Shown piece after piece: positions 18,771 to 27,586 of a stretch of 64,000 bases of DNA. This DNA is from Crocinitomicaceae bacterium. GTDB taxonomy: Bacteria; Bacteroidota; Bacteroidia; Flavobacteriales_D; Crocinitomicaceae. Both the position numbers and the translations under genes were made by a program. The stretch is taken from NCBI GenBank assembly GCA_024643545.1, contig JAHEMR010000010.1:1-64000 (forward strand), in the 5' to 3' direction. The notes under the pieces are model-generated. The model did not search any database and was not told the origin of the DNA. It saw only the letters and a program-made list of their open reading frames with translations. Each line of letters opens with the position of its first letter. Positions within the stretch are counted from its first letter, which is position 1.

Positions 18771-18850
18771 TTCTTGAAATTTAGACAATAAAGATGTGCA
18801 TTTTTTACTAGAAAACGCAGACATTGACGGGATTAAGGAAAAAAAGTTGC

Positions 18851-20728
18851 TTAAATAAATTCCGCTAGTTCAATCCAACGTTCTGTTAGAGCATCGATCT
18901 CTTCCACTACTTTTCCCAAAGCCGTTCCATTTTTCATGAGATCTTCGTTCGATAATTCTCCACTCGACAAAGTCAAGGTTAGTTCATCTTTTGATTTTTC
19001 TAATTCTGGAAGACGACGTTCAATTGTTTCGTATTCTTCTTTTTCCTTGAAAGTTAATTTTCGTTTTTTTGTTTCCACAGCAGATGGAGAAATCGTTTTT
19101 TCTTTGATTTCCGGTTCTTCCTTCGTGCTATTTTGTTTCACTCCACGTTTTTTATCCAACTGTTGTTGACGGAAAACTGTATAGTTTCCAACGATGTCTT
19201 TAAGTTCTCCTTGACCTTCAAAAACAAAAAGGTGATCGACCATTTTATCCATAAAGTAACGGTCGTGTGAAACAACAATTAAACAACCTTGGAATTGTCG
19301 TAAGTACTCTTCCAAAACGGACATAGCAAAAATATCCAAGTCATTTGTAGGCTCATCGAGAATCAAGAAATTTGGATTACTCATTAGAACGCGCAATAAT
19401 TTCAAGCGACGTTTTTCACCCCCACTTAGCTTATGCACGAATTGATAATGCATGTCGCGAGGAAACAAGAAACGCTCTAATAATTGGGCTGCGGATAGTT
19501 GACGTCCTTTTTCCAACGGAATGTATTCCGCTACCTCACGCACAACATCAATGACCTTAAAGTCATCGTTTACCTTAATTAAATCTTGAGAATAATACCC
19601 AAAAACAACAGTTTCACCGAGTACAATTTTTCCTTTGTCCACTTCTTCTTGTCCAACCAACATTTTTAGGAATGTGGTTTTTCCGGCCCCGTTATTTCCA
19701 ACAATTCCTAAGCGTTCTTGACGTTGAACATTGTAAGAGAAATCATTTAAAATCACTCGATTCGGATAAGACTTGCTTACTTTATGGAATTCCACGATTT
19801 TTGAACCTAGTCGTTCCATTTTAACCGGCAATTCCAACTCGTCTTCATCCAAACGTTGTGAAGCTACTTTTTTCACATCCTGAAAAGCATCCACGCGGGC
19901 TTTTTGTTTCACTCCACGCGCTTTCGGTTGACGTCGAATCCAGTCTAATTCTTTTCGGAAGGTATTTTTTGCCTTTTCAATCGTTGATTGCGTCTGTTCT
20001 TGTCGCTCCGCTTTTTTCTCCAAATAATAGGAAAAATTTCCTTTGTAGCGATAGATGGTTTGATCAGCTAATTCCATGATCGTATCGCAAACAACTTCCA
20101 GGAAATATCGGTCGTGTGTTACCATTAAGATCGTCGATTTGGAGGAAGATAAATAGTTTTCCAACCATTCAATCATGTCCAAATCCAAGTGATTGGTAGG
20201 CTCATCCAAGATTAAAAAATCAGCATCAGAAAGCAACACTTTGGCCAAAGCAACACGCTTTTTTTGTCCTCCGGATAATTCGCTAATGCGCTTATCCATG
20301 TCCTCCAATTTCAATACTGAAAGAATTTGTTGAACACGAACTTCTGTATCCCAAGCGTTCAATTCTGTAATCGACTGATACAATTCTTCTAATTTCGCCT
20401 CGTCGTTTTTCGCAACAGCGATATTGTATTCTTTGATTAATTTCAATTCAGGCAAATCGTGGTCAAAAATCGATTCTAAAATCGTTTGATCCTCGCGCAT
20501 GCTTTCCGTTTGCTCCATGAATGCAACACGAATATCCTTGCGGAAAGTCACTTTTCCTGAGTCGATAGGCTCCATCCCCATAATGCATCGCATCATGGTC
20601 GTTTTACCGGATCCATTTTTGGCAACAATTGCCACTTTTTGACCTTGGTCGATTCCAAATGTTAGGTCTGCGAAAATCATTCGCTCGCCGTATGATTTGG
20701 TTAAGTTTTCAATGGATAAGAAATTCAT
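18851..20728 (-). CDS. ABC-F family ATPase, Uup-like
   Basis: Soluble protein of 625 aa with two ABC domains and no membrane segment. Domain 1 has Walker A AKNGSGKTTMMR, signature LSGGQKKRVALAK and DEPTNHLDLD. Domain 2 has GNNGAGKTTFLK, LSGGEKRRLKLLR and DEPTNDLDIFA. The ABC-F linker between them is rich in Arg/Lys. A charged C-terminal region from about residue 520 ends in a predicted coiled coil, as in Uup. ABC-F proteins act on ribosomes or, for Uup, on branched DNA. A resistance role is not indicated. Confidence 0.9.
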   Translation of the reverse strand: MNFLSIENLTKSYGERMIFADLTFGIDQGQKVAIVAKNGSGKTTMMRCIMGMEPIDSGKVTFRKDIRVAFMEQTESMREDQTILESIFDHDLPELKLIKEYNIAVAKNDEAKLEELYQSITELNAWDTEVRVQQILSVLKLEDMDKRISELSGGQKKRVALAKVLLSDADFLILDEPTNHLDLDMIEWLENYLSSSKSTILMVTHDRYFLEVVCDTIMELADQTIYRYKGNFSYYLEKKAERQEQTQSTIEKAKNTFRKELDWIRRQPKARGVKQKARVDAFQDVKKVASQRLDEDELELPVKMERLGSKIVEFHKVSKSYPNRVILNDFSYNVQRQERLGIVGNNGAGKTTFLKMLVGQEEVDKGKIVLGETVVFGYYSQDLIKVNDDFKVIDVVREVAEYIPLEKGRQLSAAQLLERFLFPRDMHYQFVHKLSGGEKRRLKLLRVLMSNPNFLILDEPTNDLDIFAMSVLEEYLRQFQGCLIVVSHDRYFMDKMVDHLFVFEGQGELKDIVGNYTVFRQQQLDKKRGVKQNSTKEEPEIKEKTISPSAVETKKRKLTFKEKEEYETIERRLPELEKSKDELTLTLSSGELSNEDLMKNGTALGKVVEEIDALTERWIELAEFI

Positions 20729-20754
20729 AGTCTAATTCCCGTAAGATGGGCGGG

Positions 20755-20762
20755 CAAAGATA
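20755..20762 (-). promoter_or_regulatory. TAnnTTTG promoter for the ABC-F gene
   Basis: Reads TATCTTTG on the minus strand, 26 nt upstream of the ATG at 20728. Confidence 0.45.
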
Positions 20763-20845
20763 AGGATAAATTAATGGAACATGAATTGACGTTACAGCTG
20801 CAACAAATAAAGTTCCATAAGATTTACTTGCTGATGATGCATATG

Positions 20846-20863
20846 TGGTGTATTTTTACACCA
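20846..20863. promoter_or_regulatory. probable ParD/ParE autoregulatory operator
   Basis: TGGTGTA, a TTTT spacer, then TACACCA: a perfect 7-bp inverted repeat, 15 nt upstream of the parD ATG at 20879. Ribbon-helix-helix antitoxins of this type usually repress their own operon by binding such palindromes. Confidence 0.6.
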
Positions 20864-20878
20864 GTTAAAACAATTCCA

Positions 20879-21124
20879 ATGAGAAGACTGAGCATTACAT
20901 TTACAGAACCAAATGACGAGTGGTTGAAAAACCAAGTAGACAATAAGGAATATGCAAGCAAAAGTGAATTAATTAACGATTTAATTCGTCAGGCGCGAAA
21001 ACAACAAAAACAAGTTGATTGGATACGTATGAAATTAGAACAAGCCGAAAAAAAGGGATTCACGGAAGACTCAAAAGAGGAAATTTTAAGACAATCAAAA
21101 GCCTTGTTAAATGGCCAACTTTAA
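20879..21124 (+). CDS. parD: type II antitoxin, ParD/CopG ribbon-helix-helix
   Basis: Antitoxin of a ParDE-type system, 81 aa. The N-terminus RRLSITFTEPNDEWLKNQV followed by ASKSELINDLIRQAR is a ribbon-helix-helix DNA-binding fold. The charged C-terminal helix (KLEQAEKKGF and following) is the part that would wrap the toxin. The ATG at 20879 is preferred to a longer frame from 20774, because the palindromic operator lies just upstream and the fold begins here. It overlaps the toxin gene by 14 bp. Confidence 0.88.
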   Translation: MRRLSITFTEPNDEWLKNQVDNKEYASKSELINDLIRQARKQQKQVDWIRMKLEQAEKKGFTEDSKEEILRQSKALLNGQL

Positions 21125-21398
21125 ACTTAGTCAAGTTGCAAAGGATGACCTAATAAGAATTCATCAATACGGTTTTGAAAAATTTGGAGTAATTCAAGCA
21201 GATCTCTACTTTGAGAATTTCTTTAAACAATTTGAAATCATTGCACAGAATCCTCTTATGTTTGAGTCTGTTGATTACCTTGCTCAAGGTTATCGAAGAT
21301 GACCTTGCGGAGTCGATAGTATTTTCTTTCGGATATCAAACGGACAAGTTGAAATCATAGCCATCATAGGTCGTCAAGAATTAAATGAGTTATTCTAA
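21111..21398 (+). pseudogene. parE: ParE/RelE-type toxin interrupted by an in-frame TGA
   Basis: The frame begins MANFKLSQVAKDDLI and runs to AQGYRR, where TGA at 21300-21302 stops it after 63 residues. Beyond the TGA the same frame continues PCGVDSIFFRI, NGQVEIIAIIGRQELNEL and ends at TAA (21396-21398), exactly the conserved C-terminal strands of ParE. Full length would be 95 residues including the TGA position. No frameshift is needed: one changed codon explains the loss. The truncated product lacks the last strands, so it is probably not toxic. The antitoxin gene is intact. Confidence 0.88.
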
Positions 21399-21399
21399 C

Positions 21400-21882
21400 C
21401 TACCTCAAACGATTCAACGAATCTAACAATACTTTGTCCTTTTGTACGCCTTTCATCGCAAAGTAGGTAAATGGCAATCCACAAACGAGCACGTAAAAAC
21501 CAATTCCAACGTGAACTCCGGTGATTTCTTGAGAGGAATAACCATTCATTCCGAAGGTGGTAACCAAAATGACTGCAAGTACAAATACTAAGTAAATGAA
21601 TAATCCCATTTTTGCCAAGGTATATTGACGTTTTAAATTTTTGTAGGACATCATTGCAACAAAGGTGAAAAGCACAAATAGAATAACGAAAATATAGGTA
21701 AATTGGTAATTGCTCAACCATTCTATGTATCCACCCTTAACGTCTTGACGCTCGACACCAAACACGGATTGAGTGTAATTGAGTTTTCCGTCAGACATAG
21801 TAAATAGCTCCATTCCGAACAATAAACTTGATAAAATTGCCATCACAATGATGAAATAAATGGTTTGAATACGTTGTAACAT
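21400..21882 (-). CDS. DUF4293 family membrane protein
   Basis: A 160-aa inner-membrane protein with four predicted membrane segments (about residues 5-24, 62-80, 88-110 and 124-142). The start MLQRIQTIYFIIV is characteristic of the DUF4293 family of Bacteroidota, whose function is unknown. It lies 10 nt downstream of aroC on the same strand and ends one base after the stop of the convergent, broken parE. Confidence 0.85.
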   Translation of the reverse strand: MLQRIQTIYFIIVMAILSSLLFGMELFTMSDGKLNYTQSVFGVERQDVKGGYIEWLSNYQFTYIFVILFVLFTFVAMMSYKNLKRQYTLAKMGLFIYLVFVLAVILVTTFGMNGYSSQEITGVHVGIGFYVLVCGLPFTYFAMKGVQKDKVLLDSLNRLR

Positions 21883-21892
21883 AATTCTATTT

Positions 21893-22960
21893 TTAAAGAT
21901 GATTTGCTTTGTTTCGTAAATAAAAATCTAACAGAACGATGGCTGCCATTGCTTCGACAATTGGAACTGCTCTCGGTAAAACACATGCATCGTGACGTCC
22001 TTTCCCTTCGATGGTGATTTCATTTCCACTTTTATCAATCGTATCCTGATCCTGCATGATCGTCGCTACCGGTTTAAATGCCACTCGGAAATCAATCGGC
22101 ATTCCATTTGAAATTCCACCTTGAATTCCACCAGAATGATTGGTTTTCGTTTGTCCATTTGACAGAAAGATGTCATTGTGCTCACTACCGGTCATACCCA
22201 AAGAAGAAAACCCGGAACCAATTTCAAATCCTTTTACCGCATTGATAGACAACATCGCCTTCCCTAATTCCGCATGTAATTTATCGAACACAGGTTCACC
22301 AAGTCCAACTGGAACACCTGTAATAACACATTGTACCGTTCCACCGATCGAATCACCCAAATTTTTAATTTCTTCAATTCGGGCAATCATTTGTTGGGCA
22401 ATCTGGACATCCGGACAACGAACGGGACTCGCTTCAATTTCTGACAGCGGGTAAAATTCTTTTGAGTTGAGCGCAATTGCTCCCACTTGGGAAACATAGG
22501 TGCTAAACTCAATTCCGATTGATTGTAACAGTTGTTTCGCAATGGCTCCTGCTACTACTCGACTTGCCGTTTCTCTCGCACTACTTCGTCCACCACCACG
22601 GTAATCGCGGTGTCCGTATTTTTGTTGGTAGGTAAAATCTGCATGTGAGGGTCGAAAAACTTCTTTGATGTGATCGTAATCCGACGATTTCACATTTGTA
22701 TTAGGAATGATAAATCCTATTGGAGTTCCCGTTGTTTTTCCTTCAAAAATACCTGAAAGAAACTGAACTTGGTCCGTTTCAACACGCGGTGATGTTAACT
22801 GAGATTGCCCAGGTTTACGGCGATTTAATTCCATCTGAATGGCAACTAAATCCAAGGAAACATTCGCTGGAACCCCATCAATAACTCCGCCAATGGCATC
22901 TCCGTGAGATTCACCAAACGTACTGAGTCTAAAAAGCGTACCATAACTTGATCCTGCCAT
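21893..22960 (-). CDS. aroC: chorismate synthase
   Basis: Last step of the shikimate pathway: 5-enolpyruvylshikimate-3-phosphate to chorismate, using reduced FMN. The 355-aa protein shows the family signatures [14 protein letters not shown] (near residue 15), [24 protein letters not shown] (residues about 114-137, FMN and catalytic region) and GIQGGISNG. Length and start are normal. A TACCTTTG element lies only 4 nt before the ATG, implying a leaderless message. DUF4293 follows 10 nt later. Confidence 0.97.
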   Translation of the reverse strand: MAGSSYGTLFRLSTFGESHGDAIGGVIDGVPANVSLDLVAIQMELNRRKPGQSQLTSPRVETDQVQFLSGIFEGKTTGTPIGFIIPNTNVKSSDYDHIKEVFRPSHADFTYQQKYGHRDYRGGGRSSARETASRVVAGAIAKQLLQSIGIEFSTYVSQVGAIALNSKEFYPLSEIEASPVRCPDVQIAQQMIARIEEIKNLGDSIGGTVQCVITGVPVGLGEPVFDKLHAELGKAMLSINAVKGFEIGSGFSSLGMTGSEHNDIFLSNGQTKTNHSGGIQGGISNGMPIDFRVAFKPVATIMQDQDTIDKSGNEITIEGKGRHDACVLPRAVPIVEAMAAIVLLDFYLRNKANHL

Positions 22961-22964
22961 GGAA

Positions 22965-22972
22965 CAAAGGTA
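22965..22972 (-). promoter_or_regulatory. TAnnTTTG promoter for aroC, leaderless geometry
   Basis: Reads TACCTTTG on the minus strand, followed by TTCC and then the aroC ATG: a spacer of 4 nt. Confidence 0.55.
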
Positions 22973-22997
22973 ATGAATTTGATTTGTACAAAGTTTC

Positions 22998-23005
22998 TAT
23001 CTTTG
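22998..23005 (+). promoter_or_regulatory. TAnnTTTG promoter for the lipoprotein pair, leaderless geometry
   Basis: TATCTTTG, followed by GTGC and then the ATG at 23010: a spacer of 4 nt, the same as the divergent aroC promoter 25 bp away. Confidence 0.55.
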
Positions 23006-23009
23006 GTGC

Positions 23010-23729
23010 ATGTATCGAATAAATCTCATTTTTATAGGTGTACTGCTTGCTTTGGCTAGTTGTGCTCCTGCACGCTTTGTTGAACCGTTGAAAAGGGGAC
23101 AGCAAGTGATCACCGGAAATTTCGGAGGTCCAGTAGCGAAAATACCCGGTATTGGAGCAATTCCCATTCCGTTTACTGCCATCGGTTATGGACGTGGACT
23201 CACAGATAAAACCACCGTATTCGGAAACTTGCACACCACTTCTTTAGCTTTTGGAGTTGGTCAAACGGATATCGGAGTATCACAAAGTATTTGGAAAAAT
23301 GATAAAATGGGTATCAGTGCGCAAGGCAGCATGAACATTCTAGTAGATTTCTACACTGGAGCGAATCGTTTCTGGCCTCAATTAGATGCCAATTACTACC
23401 TAAAATATGGGAAAAATTCCAAACCAGTTCAATTGGATGCGCTCTGCAAAGTGGACAGCAAACATTACAACTTTTTCTATGCTGGAATCAGCAATTGGTT
23501 TGACCCCTACAAAACGGAATCTCAAGGGCGTCCAAATGCACAATTTTGGATTCCAAGTGTCCAACTCGGACACCAATGGATTCGTCCCAAATGGAGCTAT
23601 CAAGCGGAATTAAAAATGCTTGCACCCAATCAATCAAATCAAAACATCGTTGTGAATTATCCAAGCTTGCTCAATAATCGCGGTGCAATTGGACTCTATT
23701 TTGGCATCACTTATCACTTGAAAAAATGA
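23010..23729 (+). CDS. lipoprotein of unknown function
   Basis: Not recognised by family. It has a lipoprotein signal with lipobox LASC (Cys18), so it is expected to be lipid-anchored. The remaining 220 residues are rich in Gly, aromatic residues and alternating strand patterns, ending GLYFGITYHLKK, which resembles a small outer-membrane or periplasmic beta structure. The gene is followed by a hydrolase lipoprotein whose ATG overlaps this stop (ATGA), so the two are translationally coupled and likely work in the same envelope process. Confidence 0.8.
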   Translation: MYRINLIFIGVLLALASCAPARFVEPLKRGQQVITGNFGGPVAKIPGIGAIPIPFTAIGYGRGLTDKTTVFGNLHTTSLAFGVGQTDIGVSQSIWKNDKMGISAQGSMNILVDFYTGANRFWPQLDANYYLKYGKNSKPVQLDALCKVDSKHYNFFYAGISNWFDPYKTESQGRPNAQFWIPSVQLGHQWIRPKWSYQAELKMLAPNQSNQNIVVNYPSLLNNRGAIGLYFGITYHLKK

Positions 23730-24613
23730 AATACATCGCACTTCTTTTAATATCTGTGAGTTTACTTTCTTGTCGTAAACGACTGGATTCCTTTTTGTTT
23801 AATGGCTCCAAATTGGAAAGTTACCAACTAGACAATTACACTGGTGAGGTTTCTTTGGAGCTCAACGGTCAATTCGCCGTTCCAGACAGCATGATTAACC
23901 GCGTTCATTTTCCCGTAAATATTGATGGGAAAACAGTTCAAATTCAGGGAATTTATGTTGGAGATACAAATCACATCAATCAAGATACGGTGATTTTATA
24001 TTGCCATGGAAACAAAGACCACATGGACTTCTATTGGTGCCGTGAAAAGTTGTATGCAAACATTGGTGGACTCGGAAGATACGGTGTGTTGATGTTTGAC
24101 TATCCAGGTTTTGGATTAAGTGAGGGAACGGCTACAGAAAATAACATGTATGCATCTACTTCATCTGCAATTTCTTGGTTAAAAAACCGTGGCTTAACCA
24201 ATGATCGTTTTGTGATGTTTGGTTTCTCTTTAGGCTCAGCTCCAGTATGTGAAGTAGCAGGACACGCAAGTGATTATCCACTTCAACCGGCTAAAATTAT
24301 TTTAGAAGCTCCATTTGCCTCTGCTGAGATTATGATTCAAGATGCCGCGCTTTTATCGATGCCCGGGTCCTTTCTTGTGGATTTAAAAATTGACAATGCT
24401 ACCGAAATAAAAAAGGTAAATGTCCCATTGCTTTGGATTCATGGAATGGCCGATTCTTTCTTATCGATGTCAAGCCATGGTCAACTTGTTTATGATAACA
24501 AACCGGGTGCAAAAGAATGTGTTTTAGTTCCGGGAGGAGAACACGAGACTACCCCATTTGTCATGGGGTATCAAGCGTATATTGATCGCCTTGCGGCATT
24601 TATTCAATCTTAG
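23726..24613 (+). CDS. alpha/beta hydrolase lipoprotein
   Basis: Lipid-anchored serine hydrolase, 295 aa. The lipobox is LLSC (Cys16). The fold starts at VILYCHGNKDHMDFYW (oxyanion HGN), with the nucleophile in GFSLGS, a likely catalytic Asp in GMADSF and His in GGEHETTPF. It belongs to the broad BAAT/DLH-like serine aminopeptidase group, so ester or amide cleavage is expected, substrate unknown. It starts inside the stop of the preceding lipoprotein and its own stop overlaps the convergent peptidase stop by four bases. Confidence 0.85.
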   Translation: MKYIALLLISVSLLSCRKRLDSFLFNGSKLESYQLDNYTGEVSLELNGQFAVPDSMINRVHFPVNIDGKTVQIQGIYVGDTNHINQDTVILYCHGNKDHMDFYWCREKLYANIGGLGRYGVLMFDYPGFGLSEGTATENNMYASTSSAISWLKNRGLTNDRFVMFGFSLGSAPVCEVAGHASDYPLQPAKIILEAPFASAEIMIQDAALLSMPGSFLVDLKIDNATEIKKVNVPLLWIHGMADSFLSMSSHGQLVYDNKPGAKECVLVPGGEHETTPFVMGYQAYIDRLAAFIQS

Positions 24614-27450
24614 TTCAGAACGGCAAATTTCAATTGGCCAATCTGTCCATTTTTAGTCGACTGAAGGTAGTAAATTCCAGATGTGATTTTCGGCAATTGA
24701 ATTTGTTCCGTCGTTGAAGATGCTATCCCTTCAAAAATGATTTTTCCATTCAAATCGTATACCGAAAATGCCGATTCTAGTTCAAGTCCTTTGATGGTAA
24801 ATGATCCTTGATTCGGATTCGGAAATACAACAACACCATAAGTTGATAATTCGGTTAACGAAGCACAATCTTCAACGATAATAACCGTATTTGTTGTTCC
24901 TGTGCATCCAATTCCATCTGTGTAAGATGCAGTAACCGTTTGTGGACCAACACCTGCCAATTGAGGATCAAAATTGTTTCCTGTTACCCCATTTCCGGAA
25001 AATACCGCAGCAAGTTGGTCAGATGCCAACGTTATAAGTCCAGCGTCCAAACATACAACTCCATCAGTATCTGAAGTCGTTATCGTTAAGGTAGGTGCAC
25101 CATTTACAACAATTGTTTGAGTGGTTGAATTACTTCCAGCAGAATTCGAAACAGTTAAAGTGACCGTGTATGTTCCCGCCGTAGCAAAAACATGACTCGC
25201 ATTTTGAGTGGTAGCCGTACTTCCATCACCAAAATCCCATGCCCAGGCAGTTGGATTATCCAAAGATGAGTCTGTGAAATTTGCTGTGGTACCTGAACAC
25301 ACAACCGCGTTATTGATTCCAAATTGTGCTGTTGGTGTTACTGCAGGAGCCTGGATGTTGAAATAAATTTTGAAATCATCAAAATAAAAACCGTCCATGT
25401 TTGTGCCTCCATCAGACTTTAATTGGAAACGAACTTTAATGACTTGTCCCAAGTAATCGCTTAAATTTATTTCTTCTAATACCCAAGAGGACATCGTTCC
25501 ATCATAAACAGGTTGGTTGTTAGGTTGAACACTTCCATTGGCACTTGTTCCTGCATTCGTATAATTTCCACATTGTCCAATCCATGTTGTTCCACCGTCT
25601 GTAGATACCTGAAATTGAACATAATCAAAATCTGCCTCTAATGCCCATTTTGCATAAAAGTTAATTTTCGCAGCATTAGCATTACTCAAATCAATGGTCG
25701 GAACATAGGAATATGTTTTATTTGCGTTACTCGCGTAGTTTCCAGTTGGAGAGTCTGTAAAACTTTTTGGAGCAGAAACGAACGTACTTGTTGTCGTACT
25801 CCAGTTTCCTGTCCAGTTTGTTGTAGCCGACGCATTTTCTGTTACTTGAAGGTTATATGCACCAAAGGTTTTAACAATTGTATCGCGTTTTACCCATAAT
25901 CCATTATCCGTTTTTATGATGTATTTGATTAAATCTCCAAATTGAATGCTCGGATTTAATGTGTAAGAAATGGCTCCTGTTGATGTTTGCATTAAGTTTA
26001 AATTGTACACCACAGGTGTTCCAACTGCTGTGACATTTAATAAAGGCTGAATAGAAACGGTTACTGGTCCAGACATGCGGCCCAAACGATATGCGGAATG
26101 ATTAAAGTTTCCACTCAAGGTTGAAACATTATTAGGATCGGTATCCTTGACAACAACGTAATTTCTCGTGATATGAGCTAAAATCAAGTTTGGAAAAACC
26201 ATGTCACGACACGTTGCAATAATCTCTGAGGATGGTTGCCAAAATGCAGTCCCTACCTCAGGCGTGTGTACAAACATCGTGTCTTTTACTCCCACTCCGA
26301 TGTCCAATTTGTACATGTAATCATCTGAATCACCTGATGCCGGATACAAGGCAGAACTTTTCATTGAAACATACCCATTGTGCTCTACCATGTGGTCTGT
26401 ATGTGCTTGAAAATACGCATGGTGGTCAGCGTATTCAGCAACCGTTGTTCCAATTGGAAATAATATATCCTTCGCATAGGTATGAGCATTGAAGGCTGAA
26501 ACAAATTTATGGTTTTGTACCAACCAGCGCATAGCTTGTACTTCTGGTTCAGAATAAGCTGAAGGTCCACAGTATGTATCATTGCTGGTCACGTTACTCG
26601 TGCCAGTTGTTCCCCAGCCATAACCGTAATTACGGTTTAAGTCTACACCGTAAACTCCACCTCCATTGTTTCTGCGGTTTTTGCGCCACATACCACCACC
26701 GGTTGGATTCGTAGTTTCGTTGTAAACGTATCCATCGGGATTAATGCACGGGACAAAAAACAATTGTGTCTCATTAACTAAGTAAGTAATTTCTTCTTTC
26801 GTTCCGTAGTTTTCCAAAACGTACCACATAAAGAAAATCGTTTCCATCAAACTCATTGGTTCCCGTGCATGATGAATGGCTGTGTAAAGTACTTTCGGTT
26901 CGTTTTCATCCACGTTTGGATTATCCGAAATCTTCACATGGTAAATCGGACGATTCTCATGAGTTAAAAAAGTTGAAATAGGCGCTTTGGCAGTAATTAA
27001 ATTTGGATATTGCTGAACCATAGCGTCCAACTCAGCCAACATTTCAGTATACTTCAAATATCCACCCATCGTTCCTAAATTGAAATTAGTTGGAGTATTT
27101 GGATTCAAATAACCTGACCCACCACCCGACGTGCTTGAACATATGGAGTTTTTTAGACTTGGTTCTTGTTTTTGGGGATTGTTAAGCATATCGATATAGT
27201 ACTGCTCAACGTCCTCTATTAGTACATCATAAGTAAACTCATATTGATCCATGATTGCTCGTTCTGCACTTGAAAAGTCCGAAATAAAGAAAGTGCCTTC
27301 TTTGCGAATTCCATGATCTACAGCCACCCCAAGATTGCCAAGTTTGATTAATTGAGCTTCGTCAGCGTATACTTTAAGTCGTGAATAATCCTGCGCGTGT
27401 AATGTCCAGGAACAAGCGAAAAGGATAACGGAGAGTAAAATTGATTTCAT
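24610..27450 (-). CDS. secreted M14 zinc carboxypeptidase with PKD and T9SS type A domains
   Basis: Exported metallopeptidase, 946 aa. Signal peptide of 20 residues (ending LHAQ), a propeptide, then an M14 domain from about 125 to 430. Zinc ligands are His194 and Glu197 (HAREP) and His323 (NAHTYAKD); the catalytic Glu398 lies in TPEVG. A jelly-roll-like domain follows (about 530-690), then a PKD domain (WAWDFGDGS, about 695-780), and a C-terminal type A sorting domain (VVFPNPNQGSF to the end) recognised by T9SS. It probably degrades proteins or peptides outside the cell. Its stop overlaps the convergent hydrolase stop by four bases. Confidence 0.94.
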   Translation of the reverse strand: MKSILLSVILFACSWTLHAQDYSRLKVYADEAQLIKLGNLGVAVDHGIRKEGTFFISDFSSAERAIMDQYEFTYDVLIEDVEQYYIDMLNNPQKQEPSLKNSICSSTSGGGSGYLNPNTPTNFNLGTMGGYLKYTEMLAELDAMVQQYPNLITAKAPISTFLTHENRPIYHVKISDNPNVDENEPKVLYTAIHHAREPMSLMETIFFMWYVLENYGTKEEITYLVNETQLFFVPCINPDGYVYNETTNPTGGGMWRKNRRNNGGGVYGVDLNRNYGYGWGTTGTSNVTSNDTYCGPSAYSEPEVQAMRWLVQNHKFVSAFNAHTYAKDILFPIGTTVAEYADHHAYFQAHTDHMVEHNGYVSMKSSALYPASGDSDDYMYKLDIGVGVKDTMFVHTPEVGTAFWQPSSEIIATCRDMVFPNLILAHITRNYVVVKDTDPNNVSTLSGNFNHSAYRLGRMSGPVTVSIQPLLNVTAVGTPVVYNLNLMQTSTGAISYTLNPSIQFGDLIKYIIKTDNGLWVKRDTIVKTFGAYNLQVTENASATTNWTGNWSTTTSTFVSAPKSFTDSPTGNYASNANKTYSYVPTIDLSNANAAKINFYAKWALEADFDYVQFQVSTDGGTTWIGQCGNYTNAGTSANGSVQPNNQPVYDGTMSSWVLEEINLSDYLGQVIKVRFQLKSDGGTNMDGFYFDDFKIYFNIQAPAVTPTAQFGINNAVVCSGTTANFTDSSLDNPTAWAWDFGDGSTATTQNASHVFATAGTYTVTLTVSNSAGSNSTTQTIVVNGAPTLTITTSDTDGVVCLDAGLITLASDQLAAVFSGNGVTGNNFDPQLAGVGPQTVTASYTDGIGCTGTTNTVIIVEDCASLTELSTYGVVVFPNPNQGSFTIKGLELESAFSVYDLNGKIIFEGIASSTTEQIQLPKITSGIYYLQSTKNGQIGQLKFAVLN

Positions 27451-27558
27451 CGTTTGAATTTAGCACCACAAATAAACAAAATTTCAAGTTGAAACACAAT
27501 ATTTTAGAAAAAACAGGCAACCTTTTTATCAGAAACTTGTCTTTGCTTTGAAGTCATT

Positions 27559-27566
27559 TACATTTG
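27559..27566 (+). promoter_or_regulatory. TAnnTTTG promoter for the giant propeller protein
   Basis: TACATTTG, exact consensus, 20 nt before the ATG at 27587. A second, imperfect TAGCTTTTG at 27575-27583 lies 3 nt before the ATG. Confidence 0.45.
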
Positions 27567-27586
27567 TTGTAACTTAGCTTTTGGCC

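Noticed and set aside
18851-20728. Antibiotic-resistance ABC-F protein
   Set aside because: Length, linker and C-terminal coiled-coil region fit housekeeping Uup-like proteins; no resistance-type linker is evident.
20774-20878. Longer start for parD
   Set aside because: It would put the palindromic operator inside the gene, and the added residues do not belong to the ribbon-helix-helix fold.
21300-21302. TGA in parE read as selenocysteine or tryptophan
   Set aside because: No selenocysteine-insertion hairpin is apparent after the codon, and TGA is used as a normal stop by other genes here (for example ccsBA at 8149-8151), so the code is standard.
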